Assembly: GCA_000507305.1 (NCBI GenBank)
Contig: DF240024.1
Location: 79,920 to 143,919, forward strand
From: Breviolum minutum Mf 1.05b.01
Taxonomy: Eukaryota; Sar; Dinophyceae; Suessiales; Symbiodiniaceae
Length of the DNA stretch: 64,000 nt
Direction: 5' to 3'
The position numbers were made by a program, and so were the translations under genes. The notes under the pieces are model-generated. The model was given only the letters and a program-made list of their open reading frames with translations. It ran no database searches and was not told the origin of the DNA. Below are positions 1 through 9,713 of this stretch, in pieces (position 1 is the first letter of the stretch; each line of letters opens with the position of its first letter).

Positions 1-78
1 ACCCAGCTGAGACGCAGGTGAGCATCTGCCAACAGATGCTTCTCCAAGATCCCAATCTTGATAATTTAATGAACCCCC

Positions 79-201
79 TACTGTTGATGGAAGAAATCCG
101 GTTAACCAGTTGAGGGAACGGTAGTTTATCCCATTGTTTACAGGGTTTCATACATCCCAGATGGTTGGCCTTGGGGATTTCTTTAAATCTTCAGTTATCG
201 G
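79..201. mobile_element. Hairpin element family H1, decayed copy
   Basis: The left terminal repeat TACTGTTGATGGAAGAAATC is intact. The interior (TTTACAGGG, ACATCCCAG) matches the other H1 copies at 3,574, 4,299, 5,611, 13,679 and 15,315. The right end is worn, with only a GATTTCTT remnant. It looks like a non-autonomous inverted-repeat element. Confidence 0.6.
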
Positions 202-337
202 CCTGTGAGCATAAATCACTCGGTGTAGATGCTGGAATCGAAGACGATCCAGAGCGACCAACTCCTAACAGCAGGCTGTCAACTCATGAAATCACCCAGC
301 CCAACAACCCACAGCTGCTTTTCCGACCCCCGCGTTT

Positions 338-437
338 ACTGGTTGGTGGTTTCAACCCATTTGAAAAATATTAGTCAAATTGGATCATTCCCCCAAGTAG
401 GGGTGAAAATAAAAAATCTTTGAAACCACCAACCAGT
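338..437. mobile_element. Hairpin element family H2
   Basis: A 100-bp element with perfect 18-bp terminal inverted repeats (ACTGGTTGGTGGTTTCAA at the left, its complement at the right). The interior is shared with copies at 6,942, 9,041, 13,170 and 19,224. It has no coding capacity. Confidence 0.85.
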
Positions 438-841
438 TTATGAAGCGTTAAGTTAAATCTATAAATAGCTCAGGGTTCTACAGAGAAATATACCCCCTGA
501 GTCAAGGCCGCCGCCAAAACCCTGGTGAAACCCAACCAATATTTACATCCCGATTAGGCGGTACCATCTGTGGCTTTGCTTGTTCGATCTGCAACCTCAC
601 CTCTGCCTGATCCCACACTGCCAAACGATTGGGCCCATCCTGGCACTGGTGGCTGGAAAATCTCGAGGAAGAGAGATGTAAAGATGGGGAAATGGTGGAA
701 AATTTTGCCAGATCTGAAGAGAAAAAGACATGTTCACCATACCAGTCATGTCACTTACACAATGAATGATTCGGATTCATTTTCATGTAAAAACATGTGC
801 GTATCTAATTGAATTCTATTTCTGTATATTTATAAATGATT

Positions 842-905
842 GTCATTACATATATATATATAAATATATATATATATATGGTCACCCCCCCCTATATATA
901 TACAT
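842..905. repeat. TA-rich microsatellite
   Basis: Alternating TA runs interrupted by a C-run. Similar TA microsatellites occur near 3,888, 12,680, 15,825, 19,572, 24,225, 34,275, 36,616 and 45,047. Confidence 0.8.
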
Positions 906-1131
906 GTATACATAATCTTTATTGGGATGTCCACGAATATAACTCGATGTCACCTTAAGGATTCTTCACCTCCCAACCCGAAACTCCCCAACGAAAACCT
1001 TCCCCACCTTCGCCGTGCCACTGGCGTTGGCGCTGACAACCATGGCGTGACCGTCGTGTCGCCGTCGGGGCCGCTGAGCCACGGAGTAAGCCATGAAATT
1101 CACTTTTTCGGGGGGAAAAATGGAGACATCC

Positions 1132-1249
1132 CTTAGATCTACCCCCCCACCCAATTTTAGTGACAAATTGAAGGTTTAGGTTGGGATTCCCTACTAAAAA
1201 TGTAATAGTGGAAAAGGTGACTGGAATCCTGGGTGGGGGGTAGACCTAA
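1132..1249. mobile_element. Hairpin element flanked by a 7-bp target duplication
   Basis: The arms CTTAGATCTACCCCCC and GGGGGGTAGACCTAA are near-perfect complements. The element is bounded by the direct repeat GACATCC (1,125-1,131 and 1,250-1,256), which looks like a target site duplication. No second copy is seen in the window. Confidence 0.75.
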
Positions 1250-2087
1250 GACATCCCCAACAACAACAAAAAAATCATGGGTCACTCCAAATTATGAAAC
1301 TTCTTCTGAAAAGTTTTCAGGTTTTTTTTAAAGTTGATCATTTGTTGATTTTTTTTGGACACCCATGACCGTAGGCATAGATGCCTTTAAAACAAAAAAC
1401 ACACACACACACATCCTGGCTTCTTAGCGATGAGAGAAGCTATACCAACCTTTTCAGTGGCTTTAGTCGGGTTCTCTACCATTAACAGTACAAATGCCAA
1501 CCAAAGATGTCGTCGCTTGGGAAAAAAAAACATCATAGATTTAGACCTCCTGATGTCGCGCAAAAACATCCCAGGGACTACGAAACTCAGCGCCGTCAGC
1601 GACTCGATTAATAACATCACCACAAAAAAAAACAGCTAAACTCGTTCGCACCTTATGAAGCCAGGTGATATCTAAATCTACTCAAAAAGCAACATTTAGC
1701 AAAACCCTGTTGGTAAGACGGGTTTTTTTTGCCGCCAAAGCAGGGTTTTGCATGCAGTCCGCATCGGTTTCGAGTCGTGCCATATCTTTGAAATGGCACA
1801 AAGTTTTGGAGTGAAATCTGACTTCGCCTGATTTTTCAACTGAACCTTTGAATCTCCAATGTATCAGTTAGTTGTTTCACCAAAGTAAAGAGTAAAAATG
1901 ACTCAAATGCATCACAAAAAACTTGCGTCTCGAATCCTTCAGGCACTCAGTCATAGCCTAGGTCCACCCATCCATAGAGGGCAAAACAACCAGAAAAACA
2001 TTGTCAGGCTTCAAAAAAAACGGGGTCTTGTTTATTCGGGTAATTTTTGCCATCTTACCCTGATCCATCAGATCTATTCTCTTGGAA

Positions 2088-2360
<273 letters not shown>

Positions 2361-3017
2361 CCAATCCAGTCCAGTCCAGTCCAGTCCAATCCAATTCAGT
2401 TCAATTCAATCAAATCATATCCTTTGAAGGGAAAGCAATGAAATCCTGAACTTGATGTTGACTTTCGGGAGAGCCTGAGAACAAAAAACCTCTTCTGTTC
2501 TAAGGAGCAAACAAAAGCTTCTCTGGCTACATGCCATCATCCTCGACACAGAATTCTGGAACTTTTGGATAATCAAAAAAAATCCTCCAATGGTCGCGGA
2601 TTTGTGGGATCCCACTTTCCAATTTGGCGGGGTTTTTTTTGGGCAGTTCCAAGACAGTATCGACATGTAAATTTGCAAAAAAAATAAAACCATGCTTTGG
2701 TCCGTGCCTGTCTGCGCTCAGGCCTACCAGGATTGACGATTGACAGTTACAGGAACTTACAGGTTTTCAATGAGAAAAAAAAACAAAAGATCAATTACAA
2801 AGGAAATTTTCTATGGCTGTCCAGTTTGTTCAGGAGCAGACATTTTCATGGAAGTTTCGAACTGCCCGTTTATTTTTTTTTTCTCTCATCCTTTCCAACC
2901 ACTGCGACGGCGTACTCGCACGGCGAGTCACTGCGGAGCTCTATTTGTGGTGCTTGTCTATTTGTTATATAATCGTTTCAAGAAAACCACCAATTTCTTG
3001 AAAGAGTTCGAATACAC

Positions 3018-3129
3018 CACGTCTTGAAAGTTCGCAATCAAAAGTATCCAAAAAGTGGGTGGGGCGTCGACAGCACCACATCGCTGAAAAGCGCCTTCTG
3101 AAAATTGGCCAACCCCACAAGCTGGCAAA
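3018..3129 (-). CDS. Exon of an unidentified protein (downstream of 3,263-3,391)
   Basis: The exon begins right after a good 3' splice site (TTTTTCCTATTCACAG). Read in phase 0 it continues the frame of the exon at 3,263-3,391 with no stop. The peptide is rich in Trp, Cys and Arg (starts FASLWGWPIF). The 3' end is approximate, with a GT donor near 3,018. A competing open frame exists, so the frame rests on phase agreement only. Confidence 0.4.
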
Positions 3130-3262
3130 CTGTGAATAGGAAAAAAAAACAATTCGAACCTGGTAATTTTTGTTCACCCTAAATACGTGAAAAGCCTATT
3201 TAGATGAAAGAAACAGTGGGGCCACATTGAAACCTCAAGATGGGTAATCTTTTTTTGGTAAC

Positions 3263-3391
3263 CGCATATGATTGCCAGAAATTTGTCGAAATGTCTGGCC
3301 TGACAACTATCTGAGCTTTTCCATTTGCGGGTTTTTGAGTTTGAAACTCAGCAATCTCAAACGTTCTTATCAAAGTCATCAGGCACATCGA
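3263..3391 (-). CDS. Exon of an unidentified protein
   Basis: This is 43 codons, phase 0 at both ends, between a TTTCAAG acceptor and a GCG|GTTACC donor. The peptide contains KAQIVVRPDISTNFWQSYA. It is the clearest exon left of 4.9 kb. I do not recognise the family, and no start or stop codon of the gene was located. Confidence 0.5.
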
Positions 3392-3573
3392 CTTGAAACT
3401 TTCCAGAAGTGGACCTCATCAAAGCAGCGATGATTTTTTGGGTTGCGAAAAAACTGAAAAAAACTTGCAGGAAACAAAAGCCACAAAGAGGCTCATTTTG
3501 TCAAAAAAAAAAATGTGTTGAGAAAGTTCCTTCTTGGGTGAATTTTTGGTGTTGAGTACCACACAAGTGGTGC

Positions 3574-3683
3574 TACTGTTGATGGAAGAAGTCCTGCACC
3601 ACCTGGGATACATAAACCTTGTAAATAATGGGATAAACTACCAACCTCAACTGGTGATCGCCGGATTTCATCCATCAACAGTA
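3574..3683. mobile_element. Hairpin element family H1
   Basis: A 110-bp copy with terminal repeats TACTGTTGATGGAAGAAGTCC and CCGGATTTCATCCATCAACA. It probably lies in an intron or flank of the unidentified 3-4 kb gene. Confidence 0.85.
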
Positions 3684-4298
3684 TGGATAAAAAAGATCTA
3701 ACAAAATGGGCACCCCTGCGACATGGCTGCAAACATACCAGGCCTCGGGAGTTCCAATTTTTTCCAAAAAAAACTCGACAAATCACAGCAGTGATGTCAA
3801 CACAACAACGTTCCGTTCAAGTTACCAATGAAAAAAAGGGCCCCAGAGTTGGTTTAGGGTATTTGTTGGGGATGAAATACTACACAGTTATATATATATA
3901 TTATATATGTTAATATAAATATATATATATATATATGGGGATGATTTCATAAACCATGAAATAAGGATCCCGAAATTAAACAACCAGTATTGAATCATGG
4001 AAAGTAAGGCCAGGTTTTTTTTTGGTGGCTCAAACGGTTTTGGACGGTGATTTCTTTTTGCTTGAACGCGACTTCCACGAAAAAAGACCTTGTTTTCTGG
4101 GTTTTTCGTGGGGTTTCCGACCCGTTTGGGTCGACAACTTTTCCTGCCTTTTGGGCCAGCAAATGTGGCATAAAATCCCCAACACCAAGGTTCATTGAAA
4201 GTGATAATGTTGTTTGGTTTTTCTTGCCGACGATCTTCCAAAAAAAAGTGGCGTCATCTTTTTTCAGATTCTGTTTTAAATGGAAATCAATGAACTGA
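3684..4298. other. Probable intronic or exonic sequence, minus strand
   Basis: A (TA)n tract lies at about 3,888-3,936. An open minus-strand segment at roughly 4,085-4,195 ends at a possible 5' splice site, but two frames are equally good, so I do not call an exon. Confidence 0.25.
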
Positions 4299-4415
4299 TA
4301 CTGTTGATAGAAGAAATCCCAAACAACCACCGTTGGGATGTAAAAAAACCTGTGGATGATGGGATAACTGCCAACCTCAACTGGTTTTCACGCCTGATTT
4401 CTTGCCTCAACAGTA
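4299..4415. mobile_element. Hairpin element family H1
   Basis: A 117-bp copy that starts TACTGTTGATAGAAGAAATCC and ends in a complementary CTGATTTCTTGCCTCAACAGTA-like repeat with a few mismatches. It has the same interior as the 5,611 copy. Confidence 0.8.
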
Positions 4416-4750
4416 GATTTCCACGATTGCCTCATTTGAGGATCACTTTCCTATCATCCTTGGACCTGTGTTTGATGGACGGACGGAACATCTACGAGAT
4501 TGTTCAACGGTCAACGAAAGTCAAGCACTTCATGCTTAACAAAACAACCTGGAACCCCAAGTTTAACCATCATTGAAAATCGATGGAAATGGTGATGTCC
4601 AACCATTTCCTACATAAAGATTTGGTATCATCCAATTGAAACAAGCATTTACAAACCGTTGGCCAAGAGGGGTTCCAGGGTTCGCTATTATTCGATTGTG
4701 AAATTCGACCAAATGAGGTTCCAAAGCTCATTTGAACAAAAAATCAGTTA

Positions 4751-4862
4751 CACTCCCGAAGTTTAACAGCTCGCCCCTGAAAAATGGTGCTTGGAAGACG
4801 ATCGGCTCCTTTTAAAAGGGAGGCAACTTTTCAGGGGGTTTCCCTTTTAAACTTCGGGAGTG
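4751..4862. mobile_element. Hairpin element family H4
   Basis: Terminal inverted repeats CACTCCCGAAGTTTAA / TTAAACTTCGGGAGTG are perfect over 16 bp. The CAGCTCGCCCCTGAAAA-type interior relates it to copies at 8,003 and 13,436. It lies just 3' of the cysteine-rich gene on the minus strand. Confidence 0.85.
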
Positions 4863-4923
4863 GGTACTGAATTCAGCTTTCCAAAGCTGGGTGTTTTTTT
4901 GGCGAGCCTCAGGCGTTTCGGTA

Positions 4924-5035
4924 TCAGTAGGACTGGATTGTCTTAATGAGGTCCTTTAGCTCGGCTTCTTTGCCCATGCCATGCGACAAGCACATCTCCA
5001 GGAAGTCCACAACCATACCACCATCCACACCACAC
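4924..5035 (-). CDS. Cysteine-rich protein gene, last exon
   Basis: It starts after GTGGTCAG and codes CGVDGGMVVDFLEMCLSHGM followed by a charged tail ending IQSY and TGA (4,926-4,924). An H3 element ends 12 bp upstream of the acceptor site, so the preceding intron is mostly that element plus short flanks. Confidence 0.7.
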
Positions 5036-8000
5036 CTGACCACATTGGATGTTTCCGAAAATAGTGGGTCTTCCCCCCAAATCATCCATTTTAATAGTGT
5101 TTTCCATTATAAACCATCCATTTTGGGGTATCCCTATTTTCGGAAACCCCTACGTTGATGAAACAAATGGGAAAAAAATGTGCAAAAAACAACCAAACTG
5201 AGTCCGAAAAGTCCAGTGAATTTCCGTTGCAAAACAAAAATGCCAATTTTTAAAGCCTTGAAATGCCCAAGATGTCCAAATGCTAAAAAAGCATAAAAGC
5301 GCCTAAAGCGCTTTATGCAAAGCAGTGGACAGGGGAGTCAATTTTTTTGGATTTCTTGTGCATCCAGACTTTCCCCCCTTGAACGCGCTTGAAGGAGCGT
5401 TTCCTCCATATCCATGGTGCATCTCCCGGTTTCTCAAAAAAAAATGGACACCTCATGCTTCTCTCGATACATTTCACGATAGGATGGGAGATGCCACAAA
5501 AATGGAGTTGCCCAACCGCGCCAGCTGACGTTTCAGCTCATGCGATTGAAGCCAAGTAAAGTAAACTAACTATGTCACTATGTCACTATGTCACTATGTC
5601 ACTATGTCACTACTGTTGATGGAAGAAATCCCAAACAACCACCTAAGATGTATCTAAACCCTATAATTAATGGGATAACCTACCAACCTCAACTGGTGCC
5701 GGATTTCTTCCATCAACGCTATGTATGTCTAGAACTCTTTGCGCCCACACTTTGTGCACTTTGAGAACTTAAACATACATTTCCCACCATCTTTACAACC
5801 TGCTGCACCTCCAGGATTGGCCAAAACTCCAGCACCCTTCACCAATTTCCCTTCAGCTTGTTGGCAATAATTACATTTGCCATATTTCCAATGGTGGATA
5901 CCATTGGGTGACTTGGAACAACTACCATAAGCTGATTCCATGGCACTTCCAGGTAATTCTTTGTAGGTACTAGCCTCACCTGGTGCTCTGCTTGCTGACA
6001 AATCTCGTTGTAGCTCATCGCCATGAATGCTCACACGGGTCCTATGATTCCAAAAAATCTCAGGATTTTTTTACCCGTGCTTTAAAATGGAAGAGTTGAA
6101 GATTAAAATAAACATGTTTTCAAAAAGAACAACAACAAACAAAATTTATAAAACAAAATCTGTTTTATGGGTTCTGATACCAAGAGTCTTTACCACAGCA
6201 TCGCATTTCAAACAGTGTGCTTGGTCATTCAGCCATTGAGGGACAGATTTATACCCACAAAGATGGCATTGCACACGAGCACGATCGTCTGCAGTCCCTG
6301 CTTTTTCCTTGGAACCTTTTCGTGTTGCGGGTGTTTCACGTGTTTCAGCCCTGGAAATTTTGGGCGGTTCCTCATCCCTTGTGTCAGATTTGACCAACAA
6401 CCCAGCAGCAGCTGCAAGAGGAGGACTTGTAGGTCTCACTTTGTTAGTGGTTCGAGGTGAAGGGCGAGGAGTGCCAGAATTGGATGCTGATGTTGAAACA
6501 TCTGAAGATCTTCGACTCTCTTCTCTTTCCAACTTCATACCATTCTCACCACGACCACACTTGGTACACTTGGCAAATTTGAACATACATTTGCCACCCA
6601 TCTCACAATCAGCAGCACCACCAGGATTAGGCAACACACCTACACCTCTGGCCAATTGTCCTTCAGGCATTTGGCAAAAATTACATTTGCCATATTTCCA
6701 ATGATGTACTCCATCCGGTGCTTTACCACAACTTCCATAAGTTGATTCCATGGCACTACTTGGAGCCACTTTGAACGTACTCACTTCTCCAGCTTCACGA
6801 CGTCCTTCACCATTGGCCAAGGCGCCAAAAATCTCATGTTTCGCTTCGTGAATCGAGCCGCGGGTACGAAGCACTGCTTGGCATTTCAAACAATGCGCCC
6901 TTGAGCGGGGGCATAAAACAGGTGGGTGCGTCAAAAGAAACCTGGTTGGTGGTTTCAACCCATCTGAAAAATATTAGTCAAAATGGATCATTTCCCCAAA
7001 TAGGGATGAAAATGAAAAATGTTTTAAACCACCAACCTGAAACAAGTTGCACTTGTTACGGGTTTTTTGTGGTTTGAGTAACAAAATTTGAAGATAATCT
7101 CAGTGGAATGTTGAAGACAGTTATATAATTGTTGGTGGTTTTTAGGTGTTTTTGCAAACCAGCTATGTATGTACCAACTACTGATCAAAAGTTCATTGTT
7201 TTTTGTGGAAATTCATGATGTTTCTTTAAAATTCCAGGTCTTCCGCACCAAGCAAAATGTGTATAAATTTAGGTGGCTAAAAACCATTTTGAGTTGTTCA
7301 GCCTTAACATTGTTGTTACTATTCAATTGACACAATTGACATGATTATAATTAAGTTCAAATAAATGTCAAGTTTCACAGTAGACTTGATTATTCATGAA
7401 ATTGATATGTCAATATATTTACGTTTTGACATTATTGAGTTCTAAATTGATATAATCAGAACGTCTTTACATGAAACCTGCGTGGCAACCTACATGGAAC
7501 TTGCCAAACACCATAGACATATCCGCATGTGTCACTAATATCATCTATCGAGAAGTGTCACTTTCATGTACGTCTCATGGATGTTTTCAACTGTTTGGCT
7601 ACACAGGCTTCACGGCAGTTGATGTCGGATTCATCGCAAATCCATCGCAGATTGATGGCAGATTATCCATCTCCAGCACAAAAGAATTTGTTTGTATTCC
7701 GGGGACCCTTGAAAACATCCGCTGACTATGATTTTAGTTGTTCGTGTGGATACTTCTTGGTTTAGATTGATGTACTTTTATGATAACGCAGATTCATGTG
7801 GGTTTCAGACCCAATGATTTCTATAGTACTATGTTTCATTGGATCTCAAACCAACAAAGCTACGAACACAAAGCCGATGAATTTGGTGGATATAGCCTAT
7901 CGCTTGGCAGGTTCTATGTAGGTTGTATGTAGGTTGCATGTACATAAAGACCTCTTGATTCTCTCATTTCAGAACTTCATATGAATAGTAGCATTGCATT

Positions 8001-8561
8001 GACACCCCCGAAAACTAACATGTGCCCTAAAAAGGGACTATGTCAGTAGGGAATACATCTTCCAACCATTGATTTTCAGGTGAGATGTTAGCTTTCAGGG
8101 GAGTATACGTTTTGCTTAGTGTGGAAGACGGGGATGCTAATTTGTTGTGGAAATTCATTTGTTTTTCTACAAAACAGTGAGTTTTGTTTGATTGACAATT
8201 GGCAAAACAAATTTCATTTTTTACAATTTACAAAAAATGGCTTTTAAAAGCACGCAAACCAGCACTTAGCTGTCAGTTGGAAGAGGACCAAAAAATAGAC
8301 TTGTTGAGGATGCTAGGTATCTAGATGCTATGTGTATCATGATATAACGAGAAGGAAAAAGGGTATATACTAGTATATACAATCATTAGTCATAGACTAC
8401 ACTAGATGGTGAGGTGTCAAAATGACTTGGAAATGTTGTTTTTCATCAATTTTTTAGCGGAATACGGCCCGCTCTCGCCTGTTGTTCAGCCATTGTGGCA
8501 CACACTTGTAGCCGCACTTGTCACACTCCATTCTGATCCGCTCATCTGCTGCAACTGCCAT
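4924..8561 (-). CDS. Cysteine-rich modular protein gene, six exons, about 434 aa predicted
   Basis: Exons (minus strand): 8,561-8,479; 6,899-6,189; 6,041-5,738; 5,539-5,498; 5,422-5,370; 5,035-4,924. All five junctions keep phase and the reading ends in TGA. The protein alternates two modules. One has two CxxC pairs around a CGYK.VPQWLN core; the other runs YGSC..P.G.HHWKYGKCN.C and ends GGKCMFKF.KCTKCGR. Such spaced cysteine pairs suggest zinc binding; function is otherwise unknown. Donors are GC (exon 1), probably GA (exons 2 and 3) and GT (4 and 5), with matching short direct repeats at the intron ends. Without splicing, the frames would stop at 6,146 and 5,729. An alternative is a gene followed by a broken tandem copy, but the phase-coherent join favours one gene. 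Introns carry H1, H2, H3 and H4 elements. Confidence 0.7.
5048..5150. mobile_element. Hairpin element family H3 (in an intron)
   Basis: Ends TGTTTCCGAAAATAG / CTATTTTCGGAAAC, interior ATCCATTTTAATAG and ATAAACCATCCATTTT. It is in reverse orientation relative to the copies at 17,395 and 18,459. It lies in the last intron of the cysteine-rich gene, 12 bp from the 3' splice site. Confidence 0.85.
5370..5539 (-). CDS. Cysteine-rich protein gene, exons 4 and 5
   Basis: Exon 4 (5,539-5,498) codes ELKRQLARLGNSIF and ends at GT. Exon 5 (5,422-5,370) codes MHHGYGG followed by a basic stretch and ends at AA|GTCTGG in phase 2. Both are short, so they rest mainly on phase agreement with exons 3 and 6. 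Confidence 0.5.
5570..5610. repeat. (CTATGTCA)n octanucleotide repeat
   Basis: About five units, ending exactly where the H1 element at 5,611 begins. Both lie in the intron between exons 3 and 4 of the cysteine-rich gene. Confidence 0.9.
5611..5721. mobile_element. Hairpin element family H1 (in an intron)
   Basis: A 111-bp copy with TACTGTTGATGGAAGAAATC and GGATTTCTTCCATCAACGCTA ends. With the adjacent octamer repeat it makes up most of the roughly 198-nt intron between exons 3 and 4 of the cysteine-rich gene. Confidence 0.85.
5738..6041 (-). CDS. Cysteine-rich protein gene, exon 3 (repeat module)
   Basis: It starts after CATAG and continues TRVSIHGDELQRDL, homologous to TRGSIHEAKHEIF of exon 2. 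It then holds another HHWKYGKCNYC / GGKCMFKFSKC module. The exon must end near 5,738 to avoid a stop at 5,729. A GAG at the exon end and another at the start of exon 4 (5,539) let the splice slide without changing the protein. Confidence 0.65.
6189..6899 (-). CDS. Cysteine-rich protein gene, exon 2 (main exon)
   Basis: This 711-nt exon begins after CTCAAG. It completes the first cysteine module (AHCLKC), carries a full HHWKYGKCNFC / GGKCMFKFAKC module, then a Ser/Pro/Thr-rich linker of about 90 residues, and a second CGYK / AHCLKC module. The probable GA donor (GTAAA|GACTC) splits a Lys codon at the same place where exon 3 resumes the homologous sequence. Confidence 0.8.
6942..7038. mobile_element. 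Hairpin element family H2 with 5-bp target duplication
   Basis: Ends CTGGTTGGTGGTTTCAA and TTTAAACCACCAACCT, flanked on both sides by GAAAC (6,937-6,941 and 7,039-7,043). It lies in intron 1 of the cysteine-rich gene, about 40 bp from the 3' splice site. Confidence 0.9.
7044..8478. other. Remainder of intron 1 of the cysteine-rich gene
   Basis: This is AT-rich intronic sequence with no supported exon. It contains one H4-like hairpin (listed) and short imperfect repeats of TATGTAGGTTG near 7,915-7,945. Confidence 0.5.
8003..8104. mobile_element. Hairpin element, H4-like
   Basis: The ends CACCCCCGAAAACTAACA and GTTAGCTTTCAGGGGAGT are imperfect complements. The CTAACA..GTGCCC motif relates it to the 13,436 copy. 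Confidence 0.6.
8479..8561 (-). CDS. Cysteine-rich protein gene, exon 1 (start codon)
   Basis: ATG at 8,561 opens MAVAADERIR followed by the first CxxC pair and VPQWLNN. The exon ends in phase 2 at a GC donor (AACAG|GCGAGAG). The homologous internal segment of exon 2 (ADDRAR...VPQWLND) supports both the start region and the frame. Confidence 0.7.
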
Positions 8562-8803
8562 GACAATGAGAGCGACTGAAAGCAGAAGCTACCAAGGGTT
8601 TTGGCCAAATGGCTGCGGCCAAGCATATGTGGAACAACTACGTTGTGCGGCCCAACTTGAGATTTTTTTGGGCATGAATCTGGAACTGTTCTGCAGCAGG
8701 CCTCACCATGAAGTCAAGGTGTTTTGAAATGAAGTGGTTCCAAACCGCAAGGATCTTGCAAAAGTTCTCCTCCCCAGGGTTTTTGGACACTTAAATAAAC
8801 AAT

Positions 8804-8894
8804 TCATAGGAAAAATTCGCAGCTTATGACCATGATGGGTCCCCCCACCAGATCAACAACATGTCCAGTTTGATGGGTAGATATTGCATCTCGC
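8804..8894 (-). CDS. Unidentified gene, last exon (stop at 8,804)
   Basis: Thirty codons ending TGA, including THQTGHVVDLVGGPIMVIS. It is separated from the previous exon by only 27 nt (GTTATAAC...GGAAAAG). Without that mini-intron the frame stops at once (TTG AGG TTA TAA). The next gene begins 243 bp downstream at 8,561. Confidence 0.5.
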
Positions 8895-9620
8895 CTTTTC
8901 CCCCGAAACGCCAGTTATAACCTCAACATGTTGAGGTCGGTTTTCGTTGGGGCTTTTCCCTGGTGGGCAATCCTGGAATCACAACAAGTTCAAGGCGGCA
9001 TCCCCAAGGGGGTATCTTTACAAACAACTCAGATCATTTCGAGTTGGTGGTTTCTAGTTTCACCCCCTTTGGAAAAATCTCGTCGCCAAAAATGGGGTTG
9101 CATCTTTCCTAAATAAACAGGGGTGAAATTTAGAAAAAAAAATAGTTGAGTTGCCACCACACCCCAGAAATTTCTCTCTCCGTAAATGTCTCCTCCATGC
9201 GTTCCGTGCTTCGGATCCCTTTGGCATGCTGCTGAAGATAGGTTTGTACCTCTCCACAGAGTCGGCTCATGATCCTGCGAGCTTGGTTCCGGATCCGGAT
9301 CCGATGGATTCCGTTCCCGGATTTTCCTGGAGGATTCCCAGGATTCCAGGATGACAGGATGACATTTAAGGCTGTTAGGTAGGATCGGGGATCCCTGTTT
9401 TGAATTTCGGATTTCATGCCCGAAGTTACTGGGACCCACCTCGTTGCTGCAGTGCCATGGAGTTGGCATGTGCACATGTTACTCTTCTTGGCCATCTTCA
9501 CAAAAGGTGCTACAATCTCCAAGTGCATTTTCAGATCCATGGCCAATTCCTTAAGGGAAAAGGGAGAAAGAAACAACGACTTCATGGTTTGACAACTGTC
9601 TCTTTTTGATATGGACAAAC

Positions 9621-9713
<93 letters not shown>

